From assembly GCA_902767775.1 (NCBI GenBank), contig CACXIP010000024.1, positions 1-64,000 on the forward strand: a DNA stretch of 64,000 bases. The letters run 5' to 3'. The DNA comes from an uncultured Prevotellaceae bacterium (GTDB taxonomy: Bacteria > Bacteroidota > Bacteroidia > Bacteroidales > Bacteroidaceae). Below the pieces are notes generated by a model. That model ran no database searches and had not been told where the DNA came from. It saw only the letters and a list, made by a program, of their open reading frames with translations. The position numbers were made by a program, and so were the translations under genes. This document shows, piece after piece, positions 54,501 through 63,137 of the stretch (its first letter is position 1; each line of letters begins with the position of its first letter).

Positions 54501-56074
54501 TAAAGCAACTGTCCCTTATCATCCTGAAACAGTTTGTGGGCAGCCAGCACATGGCGGTAACTGGCAGCGAGCAGTTCCGCATATTTCACATTGCCAGCAG
54601 CTACTGCATCATCGTAGATACGCTTGTCTTGCTGACGGCAGCGGTCCATGATGGAGCGGTAGTTGTCGCGCAATTCGTCGAAAGCCTGGAAGATGGTCTT
54701 GCCGTTGCGTGCCCAATAGCCACAATAATCCTTGTTCATATAGCGGATGTCCTTCACCTCGTCATAGCCAATCATCATGTAACTGCGAGCCTCAGAAATG
54801 CTGCCAAAGTCCTTGACGTAGGCAAGAGTACCCATCGAGGCGGCATCATTGCTGCTCATCGCTCCGCTGTAGGGCAACAGTTGTCCGGTCTGGCGGAAAT
54901 TGCCCTCCATGGTGGCAGCGTCAGCCACGCTTACTTCGCCATTCACCGCTGGGATATAGAGGTAGCCCCAGTCGATGGTGATGAGGTCACCAGCACGCTT
55001 CAAAACAGGCTGTTCCACACTACCCGCCTTGATGTATCGCTGTCCGTTTTCCGTGATTAGCTCAGAGCGTGTGGGTTGGCTCATCTGGTCGACAGTGAGT
55101 TGTGCGGAGGTAGCAAAATAGAACTGCACATCGTGGGAATTGCCATCTGTGGAGGTGACCTGATAGCTGAGATAGTTGACGGGTGTAGAAAGCAATTCAA
55201 GGTCATCCATGAGCATAGGAGCAGTGAACACCAATTTCAGTTCTACGGGTCCGCAGCTGAATGTGTAGTAGGTATTGGTCGCCATCACATCAACAGACTT
55301 CTGTGTGGCTTTCTCTCCACCACTTACACCCTGCAGGATATTCTCGAAGACACCAAAGTCAACATAAGCACCACCAGTGGTGTTGTGGCAATGTGCGGCA
55401 AACATATTGTCGCCTTCTTTCAAGAATCTTTTCTCAGTGGTTGTCAGGCGATGTTGCTCTCCTTGCAACCACGTTTCCCCTGTGGAGATGATGCGGTGGC
55501 CATTGATGTAAAGTTCAAAAACATCGTCGTGGGAGAATTGTATCCAGAGGTCTTTCTGCAGGTCTTCGGCAGTCAGGCTCACGGTGCGACGTATATAGAT
55601 ATCGCTGTTCTGCTGTTTCCACTCATGACGGCAGTTGGGATACTCATTCACTGTGCCCCACGCTGCGTCCTCTGTAGACCATTTGCTGTCGTCAAACGAC
55701 AAGTCGGTCCATGAGGTACCGCTCTGTCGGGTGTGGCTCACCTTGCCTATCCAACCACTCTCGGCTGTTGCCATTGGGGCAATAGCCTTCAGCAAGTTTT
55801 CCCGCTGAGCCCCCATGAAACGATAGGATTTGCCATCCACTCGAAGCAAGCCGTCCATCGATTTCTCAGCATCTGTCCAATGCCGAGTTGTACCGTCGTT
55901 CAACCGGTTGAAAGGCGACCACAGCGAAAAGTAAGGGTCATTGACAAAGAGTGGTACTGAGGGAAGCCTCAGCGATGAAGTCTTGTATGGTTCGAAGTCA
56001 GATGGTGTTTGTGCCATAACACTGCTGCATGCTGATATGGCTATCCAAGTGAATAGTTGTTTGAAAATGCTCAT
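51524..56074 (-). CDS. Giant secreted fusion: glutaminase-like (DUF4965/DUF1793) plus GH2
   Basis: 1516 residues. The signal peptide ends near 21. DFEPYKTSSLRLPSVPLFVN and DPYFSLWSPFNRLNDG open the DUF4964/DUF5127/DUF4965/DUF1793 architecture found in proteins annotated as glutaminase A-like. It is interrupted at about residues 150-245 by a GH2-style jelly roll (IQFSHDDVFELYINGHRI). Further family motifs are MPIEESGNILTLCYA and LDSREAYTKSDWVMW. From about residue 885 a complete GH2 enzyme follows: DEWQNLNGLWQYA, the acid/base Glu near 1295 (TPFNESWGQFQTA) and the nucleophile Glu near 1359 (VVLGEYGGLGRHI). The last 45 residues (RFYSLAGIRSDKLSTGVNIV, basic end) look like a sorting tail. Likely a surface two-activity glycan enzyme. 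The GH2 part is firm; the role of the N-terminal half is not. Confidence 0.85.
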   Translation of the reverse strand: MSIFKQLFTWIAISACSSVMAQTPSDFEPYKTSSLRLPSVPLFVNDPYFSLWSPFNRLNDGTTRHWTDAEKSMDGLLRVDGKSYRFMGAQRENLLKAIAPMATAESGWIGKVSHTRQSGTSWTDLSFDDSKWSTEDAAWGTVNEYPNCRHEWKQQNSDIYIRRTVSLTAEDLQKDLWIQFSHDDVFELYINGHRIISTGETWLQGEQHRLTTTEKRFLKEGDNMFAAHCHNTTGGAYVDFGVFENILQGVSGGEKATQKSVDVMATNTYYTFSCGPVELKLVFTAPMLMDDLELLSTPVNYLSYQVTSTDGNSHDVQFYFATSAQLTVDQMSQPTRSELITENGQRYIKAGSVEQPVLKRAGDLITIDWGYLYIPAVNGEVSVADAATMEGNFRQTGQLLPYSGAMSSNDAASMGTLAYVKDFGSISEARSYMMIGYDEVKDIRYMNKDYCGYWARNGKTIFQAFDELRDNYRSIMDRCRQQDKRIYDDAVAAGNVKYAELLAASYRHVLAAHKLFQDDKGQLLYFSKENNSNGCVNTVDLTYPSAPLFLCYNTDLQKGMIRSILDYCANTSRWGFKDFACHDLGTYPHANGQVYSITRPDGNGGFGGNMPIEESGNILTLCYAISRIDGNADWLSTTDMNMLRQWAIYLRNNGQDPDMQLCTDDFAGHWAHNANLSLKAIFGVAAYAELARMKGQSESRWKPFADKARQMAQIWEIDARDGDHYKLAFDRGGTWSIKYNLIWDKLWGLHLFSDDVMRREIKYYLTKQNTYGLPLDSREAYTKSDWVMWAAAMAPDNATFLSFADRVWKYANETPTRWPLSDWYWTNGSGEARGFRARSVIGGHWMKVLMDMYGAKPDDTPQTWQPKGDRIKTRWVADINPELPLPEYPRPQMVRDEWQNLNGLWQYAVTPRTQRTIPTTWDGEILVPYPLESSLSGVMRMLDKNESLWYQREIVIPAGWKGQDVLLNFGGVDYQARVYVNGTQAGSHIGGYGAFSLNITNLLHQDGRPDTLSVLVIDNTDEATQPLGKQRYNPGGAGSIWYTQVSGIWQTVWMEPVARQHIVKVKSTPDVDNSQMTISVETDNTQADAKVKAVLKLEGSTMANGEAAVGSPITLVLPNARLWSPVDPVLYDLEVVLVDGSGNETDRVDGYAAMRKISTHKADNGEWRLQLNNRDLFQFGPLDQGYWPDGLYTAPTDDALLYDIQKTKDWGFNMIRKHMKVEPARWYYHCDRLGLLVWQDMPALGRSDEPWRPREWSSTNGQQPSSIADAFKNQWREIIDQLYSSPSVVVWTPFNESWGQFQTADIVSFTREQDGTRLINAASGGNHFANAGDFLDLHDYDRPPHIFLYDPQRPVVLGEYGGLGRHIEGHRWYENQATTYVNYTNEDQLTDAYVANTDAVIAMAQNATTTDGRPAAFCAAVYTQTTDVETEVNGIMTYDREVIKMNEQKVQGVNQRLVNVYGEWKSDESAIQENEVRHSGGQQRFYSLAGIRSDKLSTGVNIVRKENGEVYKVLIR

Positions 56075-56090
56075 TGTTGACTGATTTTTG

Positions 56091-57665
56091 CTATTTCACA
56101 AAAAGTTTATGTCCCTGGGCCACATAGATGCCATGAGGCAAGGTTTCCAATGTACCTTGCATGAGCTGGCCTTTTAGGTTATAATAATTCGTGGGAAGGT
56201 GAAAGTCGTGTCGGATGTAGGATACATCTTCGGTTTGCTGCCTATGGCGCCATACGGCGAGCATCGCATATTCCGCAGCGAAACTGACCTGATGAAAGCC
56301 TTTGGTCTTGGTGCTGTCGCCCCAGCCTCCCAACAGGTCGATGGGCAACATATGGTTCTTCAGATAATGGTCGTATGCATAGTCGAGGTTGGTCTCAAAC
56401 GACAGCAGCGACTGACCGCAATAAGATGACGGATCGGGCGATGCCGAGGCATCGACATAGGCACGCATCAGCACATTGTCGAACCATGCATTGAACCCTT
56501 GCAACGGAGAGGCGTCGGTGGGCCATTGTCTGTAGGTCACCCCTTCCCGGCGTACCGGTCTCGAGAAACCTATATAGCTATAGTGTGCCAGATCGTCGAT
56601 ATCAGCACGGTAGCTCTCATCGCCTGTCACCCGCAGCAGTTCCACAGCTCCTGCAAGCATGGTGCCTGTGTTGTAGGTATATGCAGTGCCTGTGGGTCCG
56701 CCATTGTCAACATGTGCACGTCGGCGGGATGCTCCTGTGCCGTTGTATTGCAAAGTACCGTCGGCTCCCATCATGTCGTAGTAGAGATGGGTCTGGCTGT
56801 TGTACAGGTGTTTCTTCTGCCAGGAATAGATTTTCTTGGCAAAGTCCAAGTATAGGTCAGCGAGTCTGACAGCCTTGCTGGTCACCTGATTGTTCTCATC
56901 GCGGTAATAGAAGGTATAGGTAGCATCGCTGTCCTCATCGTTGATGATATCGTGCAACCACACAAGGGGTTGGATGATAGGGGCATTGGAACAGGCATGC
57001 TTTGAGTTATAGCCTGGTCCCCAAGTGATGCCTCCATATTCCTCGCCATTGGAGTCGCGCCAGCAGTCCCATCCGTCAATGACATAGTTGGTCAGGCTGA
57101 TGGCGATGTCGCGATAAGAGGCATTGCCGGTCAGGCGGTAGGCCCGTATGAGTTCACGCGCAAGCCACATCTGGTCGTCATATACATTCTTCTTCAGATT
57201 GTCACCAGTCACATCGCCCTTGCCGCGTTGGTTGGCTCTTGGCACAGCATACACCGTATTCCATGTCTTGCGTGTGGCATACGAAACCAGCGTGTAGGAA
57301 CCGCGGTAGTAGTCAAGATTATCGATGAGAATGTCAAGTTGATGCAAATAGTGGACATAATGCAGGTCGTAGAGGTCGGGAGCCTCATCCTTTAGTGCAT
57401 TGAGCGCCTCCAACACCGAACAGTGAGCCTCGATGGCCGCCGTATAGGGCCATACGTCACTGGGACCACTCACGGCATCGCTGGCGGCATCGCATACGTC
57501 TGCCATATAGTAATTGGTACTTGAACCACGAAACGAGCGCTCCATGGTGGCATCAAGTATCTCTATAGCCCTGTTGAGGTCAGTCACCGCCTTTGATGGC
57601 TGAGACCACACCGCTGCCGATGGTACGATGGCAAAAAAGAGGGTGAGAATTGCTTTGATCATCAT
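56091..57665 (-). CDS. GH76 alpha-1,6-mannanase-like enzyme
   Basis: Endo-acting enzyme on alpha-1,6-mannan backbones. It has a signal peptide (about 1-21), then the (alpha/alpha)6 catalytic domain with the adjacent Asp pair D163-D164 in NVYDDQMWLARELIRAY. ATYTFYYRDENNQVTSKA and YDMMGADGTLQYNGTGAS lie in the later part of the domain. A short C-terminal tail (LPTNYYNLKGQLMQGTLE, end KLFVK) resembles a sorting signal. The start overlaps the GH92 stop by four bases (ATGA), so the two are translationally coupled. It is 524 residues long. Confidence 0.9.
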   Translation of the reverse strand: MMIKAILTLFFAIVPSAAVWSQPSKAVTDLNRAIEILDATMERSFRGSSTNYYMADVCDAASDAVSGPSDVWPYTAAIEAHCSVLEALNALKDEAPDLYDLHYVHYLHQLDILIDNLDYYRGSYTLVSYATRKTWNTVYAVPRANQRGKGDVTGDNLKKNVYDDQMWLARELIRAYRLTGNASYRDIAISLTNYVIDGWDCWRDSNGEEYGGITWGPGYNSKHACSNAPIIQPLVWLHDIINDEDSDATYTFYYRDENNQVTSKAVRLADLYLDFAKKIYSWQKKHLYNSQTHLYYDMMGADGTLQYNGTGASRRRAHVDNGGPTGTAYTYNTGTMLAGAVELLRVTGDESYRADIDDLAHYSYIGFSRPVRREGVTYRQWPTDASPLQGFNAWFDNVLMRAYVDASASPDPSSYCGQSLLSFETNLDYAYDHYLKNHMLPIDLLGGWGDSTKTKGFHQVSFAAEYAMLAVWRHRQQTEDVSYIRHDFHLPTNYYNLKGQLMQGTLETLPHGIYVAQGHKLFVK

Positions 57666-59941
57666 TTGTCGGATGTTGAGAAAGAATAGGGAACTGCCGA
57701 GTCGGAAACGCCACGCTTGTGGTTGGGAGCCGACTGCATCCGGTAGTTGATGGTGCCGCCACGGAGAAGAGCGGTGTGTTCCAGATAATTCTTGTCGTAG
57801 GTCTTGCCGTTGAAGGTCATTGAACCGATATAACGGTTGTCTTCACTGATGCCGGGAGCCTTAATGGTGAGTGTCTTATGCTGGGGCAGATGCAAGGTCA
57901 TTTTATCGAAATAAGGTGTGCCCAACACATACTGTCCGCTTCCAGGACATACGGGATAGAACCCCATGGCAGAGAAGACATACCAAGCCGATGTCTGTCC
58001 GTTGTCCTCGTCACCACAGTAACCGTCTGGCTGTGCGGAATAGAGGCGGTCCATCACCTCACGCACCCAATGCTGTGCCTTCCATGGCTGACCGGCATAG
58101 TCGAAAAGGTAAATCATGTGCTGGATGGGTTGGTTGCCGTGGGCATAGTTGCCCATGTTCATAATCTGCATCTCGCGAATCTCATGGATGACACCACCAT
58201 AGTAACTCTCGTCGAAGAGCGGCGGCACATTGAACACCGAGTCGAGCATCTGTACGAAGATGTCTTTTCCACCCATCAACTGAATCAGTCCCACCGGGTC
58301 GTGGAACACCGACCAAGTGTAATGCCAGGCATTGCCCTCGGTGAAGGCATCACCCCATTTCAGCGGACTGAAGGGAGACTGGAATGTGCCATCTTCATTG
58401 CGCCCACGCATCAGACGCGTCTCTTTGTCGTATACGTTGCGGTAGTTCATCGCATGCTCACGGAAGGGTTTCAGTTCTGCATCGCTCTTGCCCAACTGCT
58501 TGCCTAACTGGTAGATGCACCAATCGTCATAGGCATACTCCAATGTGCGTGCAACACTCTCATTGATGCCGATATTGTATGGCACATAGCCCAATTGGTT
58601 GTATTTCTCAAAACCGAGACGACCTGTCGACGACACTTGTGGGTGAACGGCATTGGCACCATGAACGACAGCATCCCATAATGTCTCGATGTCATACCCA
58701 CGCAGGCCTTTCAACCAGGCATCGGCCACAACGGATGCCGAGTTGTTGCCCACCATGCAGCCACGGTGACCAGGACTTGCCCACTCGGGCAGGAAACCAC
58801 TCTCCTTGTAGCAGTTCACCAGTCCCTCCTGCATTTTCTCGTTCATCTCTGGATAGAGCAAATTGAGCAAGGGGAAGAGACTGCGGAAAGTGTCCCAAAA
58901 ACCAGTGTCGGTAAAATAATAACCAGGGCAGGTCTTGCCTGTATGGGGACTGTAGTGAATGGGCTTGCCATCGGCTCCCATCTCATAGAACATGCGGGGA
59001 AAGAGCACCGAGCGATAGAGGCAGGAATAGAACGTGCGCAAATGGTCGGTATTGCCATCTTCCACCTCCACACGTCCCAGAATTTCGTTCCAGCGCTGGC
59101 GACCTGCTGCCTTGACATCATCGAATGGGCGTTGGCCTATTTCCTGCAAGTTGAGGATGGCCTGTTCGGGACTGATGAACGAAGATGCCACTCTCAGGAC
59201 TACCTGCTCACCACGTTTCAGTGTGGGAAATCCCACTATGGCACCCGTGTGATGGTCCCATGCTGCCGGTGTGTCTTCCACCAATCCGTGAGAACTGGAA
59301 TAACAGGCTTCGTAGGTAATGGGATGGGAGAACTCGATGACAAAATAGTTCTTGAACCCTTGGGGAACACCACCTGAGTTCTTTGTGGTATATCCTGTCA
59401 CTCGCTGCCGACTGGCATCAATGGCCACATGTGACCCACCATCGAAAGCATCGATGACGACACGTGCCTCAGTGGTCTCTGGATAGGTGAACCGCATGAC
59501 AGCTGCACGCTCCGTAGGAGCAAGTTCTGCCGTGATATCCCAATCGGCAAGATACACCTTGTAGAAATAAGGCATAGCTTCCTCCGCCTTGTGTGAGAAC
59601 CACGAAGCCCTTTGGTCTTCGTTGAAGACGGTGCGTGTGGTGGGCATAATGGCAAACTGGCCGTAGTCGTTGATCCAAGGTGATGGTTGGTGGGTCTGTT
59701 TCAGACCTCTGATTTTGTCCTCTGTATAGACATATTGCCAACCGTCTCCCATTCTCCCAGTCTGTGGTGTCCAGAAGTTCATACCCCAGGGCATGGCGAT
59801 GGCAGGATAGGTGTTGCCGGTAGAGAGCGAGTGCTTGGACAATGTACCCACAAGGGTCGACACATAATCCACCGGCTCTGCTGCAACAACCCCATGGAAA
59901 GCCAGAATTGCCATCAGGAGTATCAGTCCCGTTCTTTTCAT
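57662..59941 (-). CDS. GH92 alpha-mannosidase
   Basis: Calcium-dependent exo-alpha-mannosidase. The start at 59941 gives a signal peptide (MKRTGLILLMAILAFHGVVA). The N-terminal sandwich (DYVSTLVGTLSKHSLSTGNT) precedes the catalytic domain. The general-acid Glu lies in FTEGNAWHYTWSVFHDPVG, and the base aspartates in YCGDEDNGQTSAWYVFSAMG. The motif usually written GNEPSHH reads GNQPIQH here. In the family this loop contributes to linkage choice, so the enzyme may not be a plain alpha-1,2-mannosidase; that is inference. 759 residues. It sits between the DUF4973 lipoprotein gene (8 bases) and GH76. Confidence 0.92.
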   Translation of the reverse strand: MKRTGLILLMAILAFHGVVAAEPVDYVSTLVGTLSKHSLSTGNTYPAIAMPWGMNFWTPQTGRMGDGWQYVYTEDKIRGLKQTHQPSPWINDYGQFAIMPTTRTVFNEDQRASWFSHKAEEAMPYFYKVYLADWDITAELAPTERAAVMRFTYPETTEARVVIDAFDGGSHVAIDASRQRVTGYTTKNSGGVPQGFKNYFVIEFSHPITYEACYSSSHGLVEDTPAAWDHHTGAIVGFPTLKRGEQVVLRVASSFISPEQAILNLQEIGQRPFDDVKAAGRQRWNEILGRVEVEDGNTDHLRTFYSCLYRSVLFPRMFYEMGADGKPIHYSPHTGKTCPGYYFTDTGFWDTFRSLFPLLNLLYPEMNEKMQEGLVNCYKESGFLPEWASPGHRGCMVGNNSASVVADAWLKGLRGYDIETLWDAVVHGANAVHPQVSSTGRLGFEKYNQLGYVPYNIGINESVARTLEYAYDDWCIYQLGKQLGKSDAELKPFREHAMNYRNVYDKETRLMRGRNEDGTFQSPFSPLKWGDAFTEGNAWHYTWSVFHDPVGLIQLMGGKDIFVQMLDSVFNVPPLFDESYYGGVIHEIREMQIMNMGNYAHGNQPIQHMIYLFDYAGQPWKAQHWVREVMDRLYSAQPDGYCGDEDNGQTSAWYVFSAMGFYPVCPGSGQYVLGTPYFDKMTLHLPQHKTLTIKAPGISEDNRYIGSMTFNGKTYDKNYLEHTALLRGGTINYRMQSAPNHKRGVSDSAVPYSFSTSDK

Positions 59942-59949
59942 ATTTGTCT

Positions 59950-60972
59950 TTACCATTGAATAGCTTGATCCTCGTCAGGAATTTGAGTATTGATGGTGCG
60001 TTGCAATGTCAACGTACCGCTGATGTTGTAATAGAATTTGCTACCTACTGATGACGTGTAGTCGGCAAAATCGTAATCAATATTATTGATAATCACATTG
60101 CGATAGCGAAGATAAGGCTGTGTCTGGTCCTCGCTTTCCACCATGCGGTAGGATGCCTCCTTGTTTACCCTGAATTCCATCTCTGGATTGTCACACCACA
60201 TCGTAACGGTTCCGCTGGTACCACCGCTGAAACGCGCATATACCTTGTAGTTCTTGCGCCAGGGACTGCTCTCGTCGAAACGTCCTGCATAGAAGAACAC
60301 AGTGTTGTCGTCCACCACATAGGTGCGCAGTTTGTCGAGACCCGTCGAGTTGGCATCACCCTGTATGGAGATGGTAAGACCCGTGGCGCTGTAGTCGCCC
60401 GAATAGTCATTGAACGGGAACACGCGGAGCATAGCCTTGCGATAGTGCTTGCGGGGGTTGGCACCATAGTCATATCCTTGGTCGACAACGGTGAGCGGCA
60501 GCACCCATTTCTCCACCAAGTCGAGTTGTTGGAAATCAAAACGGATGTCAAGCAGGCTCACATCCTGTCCGGCAGGAATGGAAACCGTATTGGGGAAGGA
60601 GGCATATGACACCATGTCCTTGAAATAGAGTTCGGTGCGGGTGGCAAAGCGTGCCCAGTTGAGAGCGGAGAGGGTATCGGGGTCGTGTGCCACATGTACC
60701 TCCAGATTGCGGCTGTTGTGTGTCGACCCGCTGACAATCACCGGCAACTGATAGTTGGACATCCCGTTTCCGAAAAGCGGTGTGCCATCAGCGCCTTTGC
60801 GTGTGTAGGGCACGTAAATGGGTGTGACACCCTGATCGTTGAGCGGTGCGCGGAAACTGATATATTGTTCATACTGCTCGTCTTTCCATTCGTCGTTGCA
60901 ACTGCACAGTACCATTGCTGTGGTACTGCAGAAGATACCAACAAGCAGAAGATTGAATAGTCTACGTTTCAT
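59950..60972 (-). CDS. DUF4973-type surface glycan-binding lipoprotein
   Basis: Lipoprotein (signal with CSC at the cleavage site, STTAMVLCSC) of about 340 residues. Its first domain (LPVIVSGSTHNSRNLEVHVA, FATRTELYFKDM) fits DUF4973. The second part (NDYSGDYSATGLTISIQGDA) fits the DUF4361/BT_3044-like C-terminal domain. Such proteins are surface glycan-binding partners in mannan-type loci. The frame extends upstream to 61026, but the start at 60972 begins the signal. The preceding SusD gene ends 35 bases upstream. Confidence 0.78.
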   Translation of the reverse strand: MKRRLFNLLLVGIFCSTTAMVLCSCNDEWKDEQYEQYISFRAPLNDQGVTPIYVPYTRKGADGTPLFGNGMSNYQLPVIVSGSTHNSRNLEVHVAHDPDTLSALNWARFATRTELYFKDMVSYASFPNTVSIPAGQDVSLLDIRFDFQQLDLVEKWVLPLTVVDQGYDYGANPRKHYRKAMLRVFPFNDYSGDYSATGLTISIQGDANSTGLDKLRTYVVDDNTVFFYAGRFDESSPWRKNYKVYARFSGGTSGTVTMWCDNPEMEFRVNKEASYRMVESEDQTQPYLRYRNVIINNIDYDFADYTSSVGSKFYYNISGTLTLQRTINTQIPDEDQAIQW

Positions 60973-61007
60973 ATCAATAGTTATTACTATGTTCAACTTT
61001 CTTTTCT

Positions 61008-63131
61008 TTAGTCGTAATACTGCCATCCGGGATTCTGCGTCAACTTATAGTTGCGCTTCAGTTCTTCGTGGCGTATGGGCCAGAAATACATCTTCTCGGA
61101 GAATGTAGTAGGCAATGAGGTGATGGGCACTATCTTCTGGAAGTCATCGCGCTGAGCACGTGTCATCATCACGTTACAACCATAGATAATCTTCGATTCT
61201 TCAACTTGGGCGTCCATCCATCGGCGAAGGTCGTAGTAGCGTTTTCCCTCACCCATGAGTTCTATCATGCGCTCACGCTTGATTTTCTCACGGAGCACGT
61301 CGCGTTCGCCATATTCCTGTGAAGTGTAGTCGGGAAGTCCGGCACGGATGCGTACGGGTTGAATTCCGCGTTTCATCTCATCCACGTTACGCTCTATGGT
61401 GTAGGTCTTTGTTCCGTCCCAAGAGGCAACGGTGTAGGTGGTGGTAAGTTCATTCAGACATTCAGCATACATCAGCAGGATGTCGGCATAGCGAATGGCT
61501 GTCTCGTATTTCTGCTGGATATGTCCGTAGTCGCCGTTGTCGGAGCGATAGTCTGAGGGGTTCACCCATTTCTTCACACCGATGCCAGTACGCAGATAGC
61601 GGGTGGAGTTGGTGTAGCCGTCGCCAGTCTCGCTGTCGCGATAGTAGTAGATGGGCTGGTAGGTGCCTGATGTGGTGTGGCTGGGGTTGGTGTCCCACCA
61701 TTTGGAGCCATTGAAAGCCACGGAAGCATAGAAACGGGGTTCACGATTGGCATATTGAAGCGACACGTTGGTGGCCAGCGGGGGATATTGTCTAAAGTTG
61801 CGCGCAGTAGTCCATCCCTGTATGCGCTCCGAACCGTCGCCGCCGTTCATCTCATCGTCCTTTCCAGGCACGTCGGCGCCATCGTTCATATAATAGGCAT
61901 CAACCATCTTCTGGGTCATGCCGTGTGAGTTCCATCCGTTGAGCGATGAAGGCAATTGGTGAGCGACGAGGGCTGTGACAGAGTTGTTGATATCGTCGCA
62001 CATATTGTAGCCTCGGGTGAAAAGCAGTTCAGGATTGTCGGCCATGCCCACCTCTCCGTCGAAGATTTGCCTATAGCTCAGGTATGGGTCGATGTCAGCC
62101 CATCCATAGGGCCACGATTTCTCTGAGAAGTTGCCGTCGGCAGGCGGGACGATGGTGGCATCGCGGTCGAACGTGGCGACAGCATTGAAAGGAGCGTGAT
62201 AGAGTTCGTAACCACCTGCGCACTCGATGATGTCGCGACATGCGGCAGCGGCGCGAGCCCATTTCGACTCATCGTAGTCGAGGCTGAGCAATGGTGTCCC
62301 GTCGAAATTGACCAGCATTTGTGCCACATCATCCTTGACGGAGGGATCGTGTTTGCCGTTCTTCAACTGACCATTGGCAAGAGGTGAGGCAGCATAGAGC
62401 AAGGCCAGTGCCCTTGTGGCCAGACAGGAACCTTTGGTGGGTCGTGTCATATTCATGGGGTCACGCTTCCAGTATTGTATCTCCTGTGCGGCCTGCTCCA
62501 TCTCCTTGGCGATATAATCAGCACACTCTGCATAAGTACTGCGTGGTATGGAGATGGCTTCATAATTCTGGGTGTAGTCCACTCCCTGGTCGGGCATGAT
62601 GGGTATCGGACCATAACGGCGAAGCAGCAACCAATAGTAATATGCCCGTGCGAATCGTGCCTGTCCCTTGCGGTCAGCCCGCTCCTCAGGAGTCATCTGC
62701 TCATTGATATCGATGTTGTGGATGAACACCGAAGCCTGGAAAATTCCTTTATAGGCTTTTTCCCATGCCCAGTAGCCGGTCTCCTCATCATATTCACCCA
62801 ATTTGAAGGCATTGTAGGTGTGCCTGTACTCACCATTGTCGCCATATTGTGGGTCGCGGTCGCCATAGTACATATCATCGGCGAAGCAGTGATAATGGCC
62901 GTTTCCCTTACTGATGACATCGGCCAGTTCATTGTTCATGAATGAGAAGGCGTAGGCGAGCCATTGTTCCGACTGTGTGCGGCTGGTGAAGACGGTCTCG
63001 AGGGTTTTACGGTCCTCAAAATACTTGTCGGAGTCCAAATTGTCAGCACAGTTGGTAAGAGTCACGCTGACAGCGCAGCAGGCGATAAAGCCGGCAACTG
63101 CTGTTTTTATCTGTTTCTTGTTCATAGTCAT
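61008..63131 (-). CDS. SusD/RagB-type lipoprotein of the mannan-type locus
   Basis: Large (707-residue) SusD family protein. The lipobox is SVTLTNC, then ADNLDSDKYFEDRKTLETVF. Family features include RKGQARFARAYYYWLLLRRY, KRERMIELMGEGKRYYDLRR and a closing FWPIRHEELKRNYKLTQNPG. Starts at 63131 or 63125 are both possible. Large SusD proteins of this type are common with DUF4973 proteins. It should capture mannan-type oligosaccharides for the SusC barrel encoded six bases upstream. Confidence 0.93.
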   Translation of the reverse strand: MTMNKKQIKTAVAGFIACCAVSVTLTNCADNLDSDKYFEDRKTLETVFTSRTQSEQWLAYAFSFMNNELADVISKGNGHYHCFADDMYYGDRDPQYGDNGEYRHTYNAFKLGEYDEETGYWAWEKAYKGIFQASVFIHNIDINEQMTPEERADRKGQARFARAYYYWLLLRRYGPIPIMPDQGVDYTQNYEAISIPRSTYAECADYIAKEMEQAAQEIQYWKRDPMNMTRPTKGSCLATRALALLYAASPLANGQLKNGKHDPSVKDDVAQMLVNFDGTPLLSLDYDESKWARAAAACRDIIECAGGYELYHAPFNAVATFDRDATIVPPADGNFSEKSWPYGWADIDPYLSYRQIFDGEVGMADNPELLFTRGYNMCDDINNSVTALVAHQLPSSLNGWNSHGMTQKMVDAYYMNDGADVPGKDDEMNGGDGSERIQGWTTARNFRQYPPLATNVSLQYANREPRFYASVAFNGSKWWDTNPSHTTSGTYQPIYYYRDSETGDGYTNSTRYLRTGIGVKKWVNPSDYRSDNGDYGHIQQKYETAIRYADILLMYAECLNELTTTYTVASWDGTKTYTIERNVDEMKRGIQPVRIRAGLPDYTSQEYGERDVLREKIKRERMIELMGEGKRYYDLRRWMDAQVEESKIIYGCNVMMTRAQRDDFQKIVPITSLPTTFSEKMYFWPIRHEELKRNYKLTQNPGWQYYD

Positions 63132-63137
63132 GCTGTA

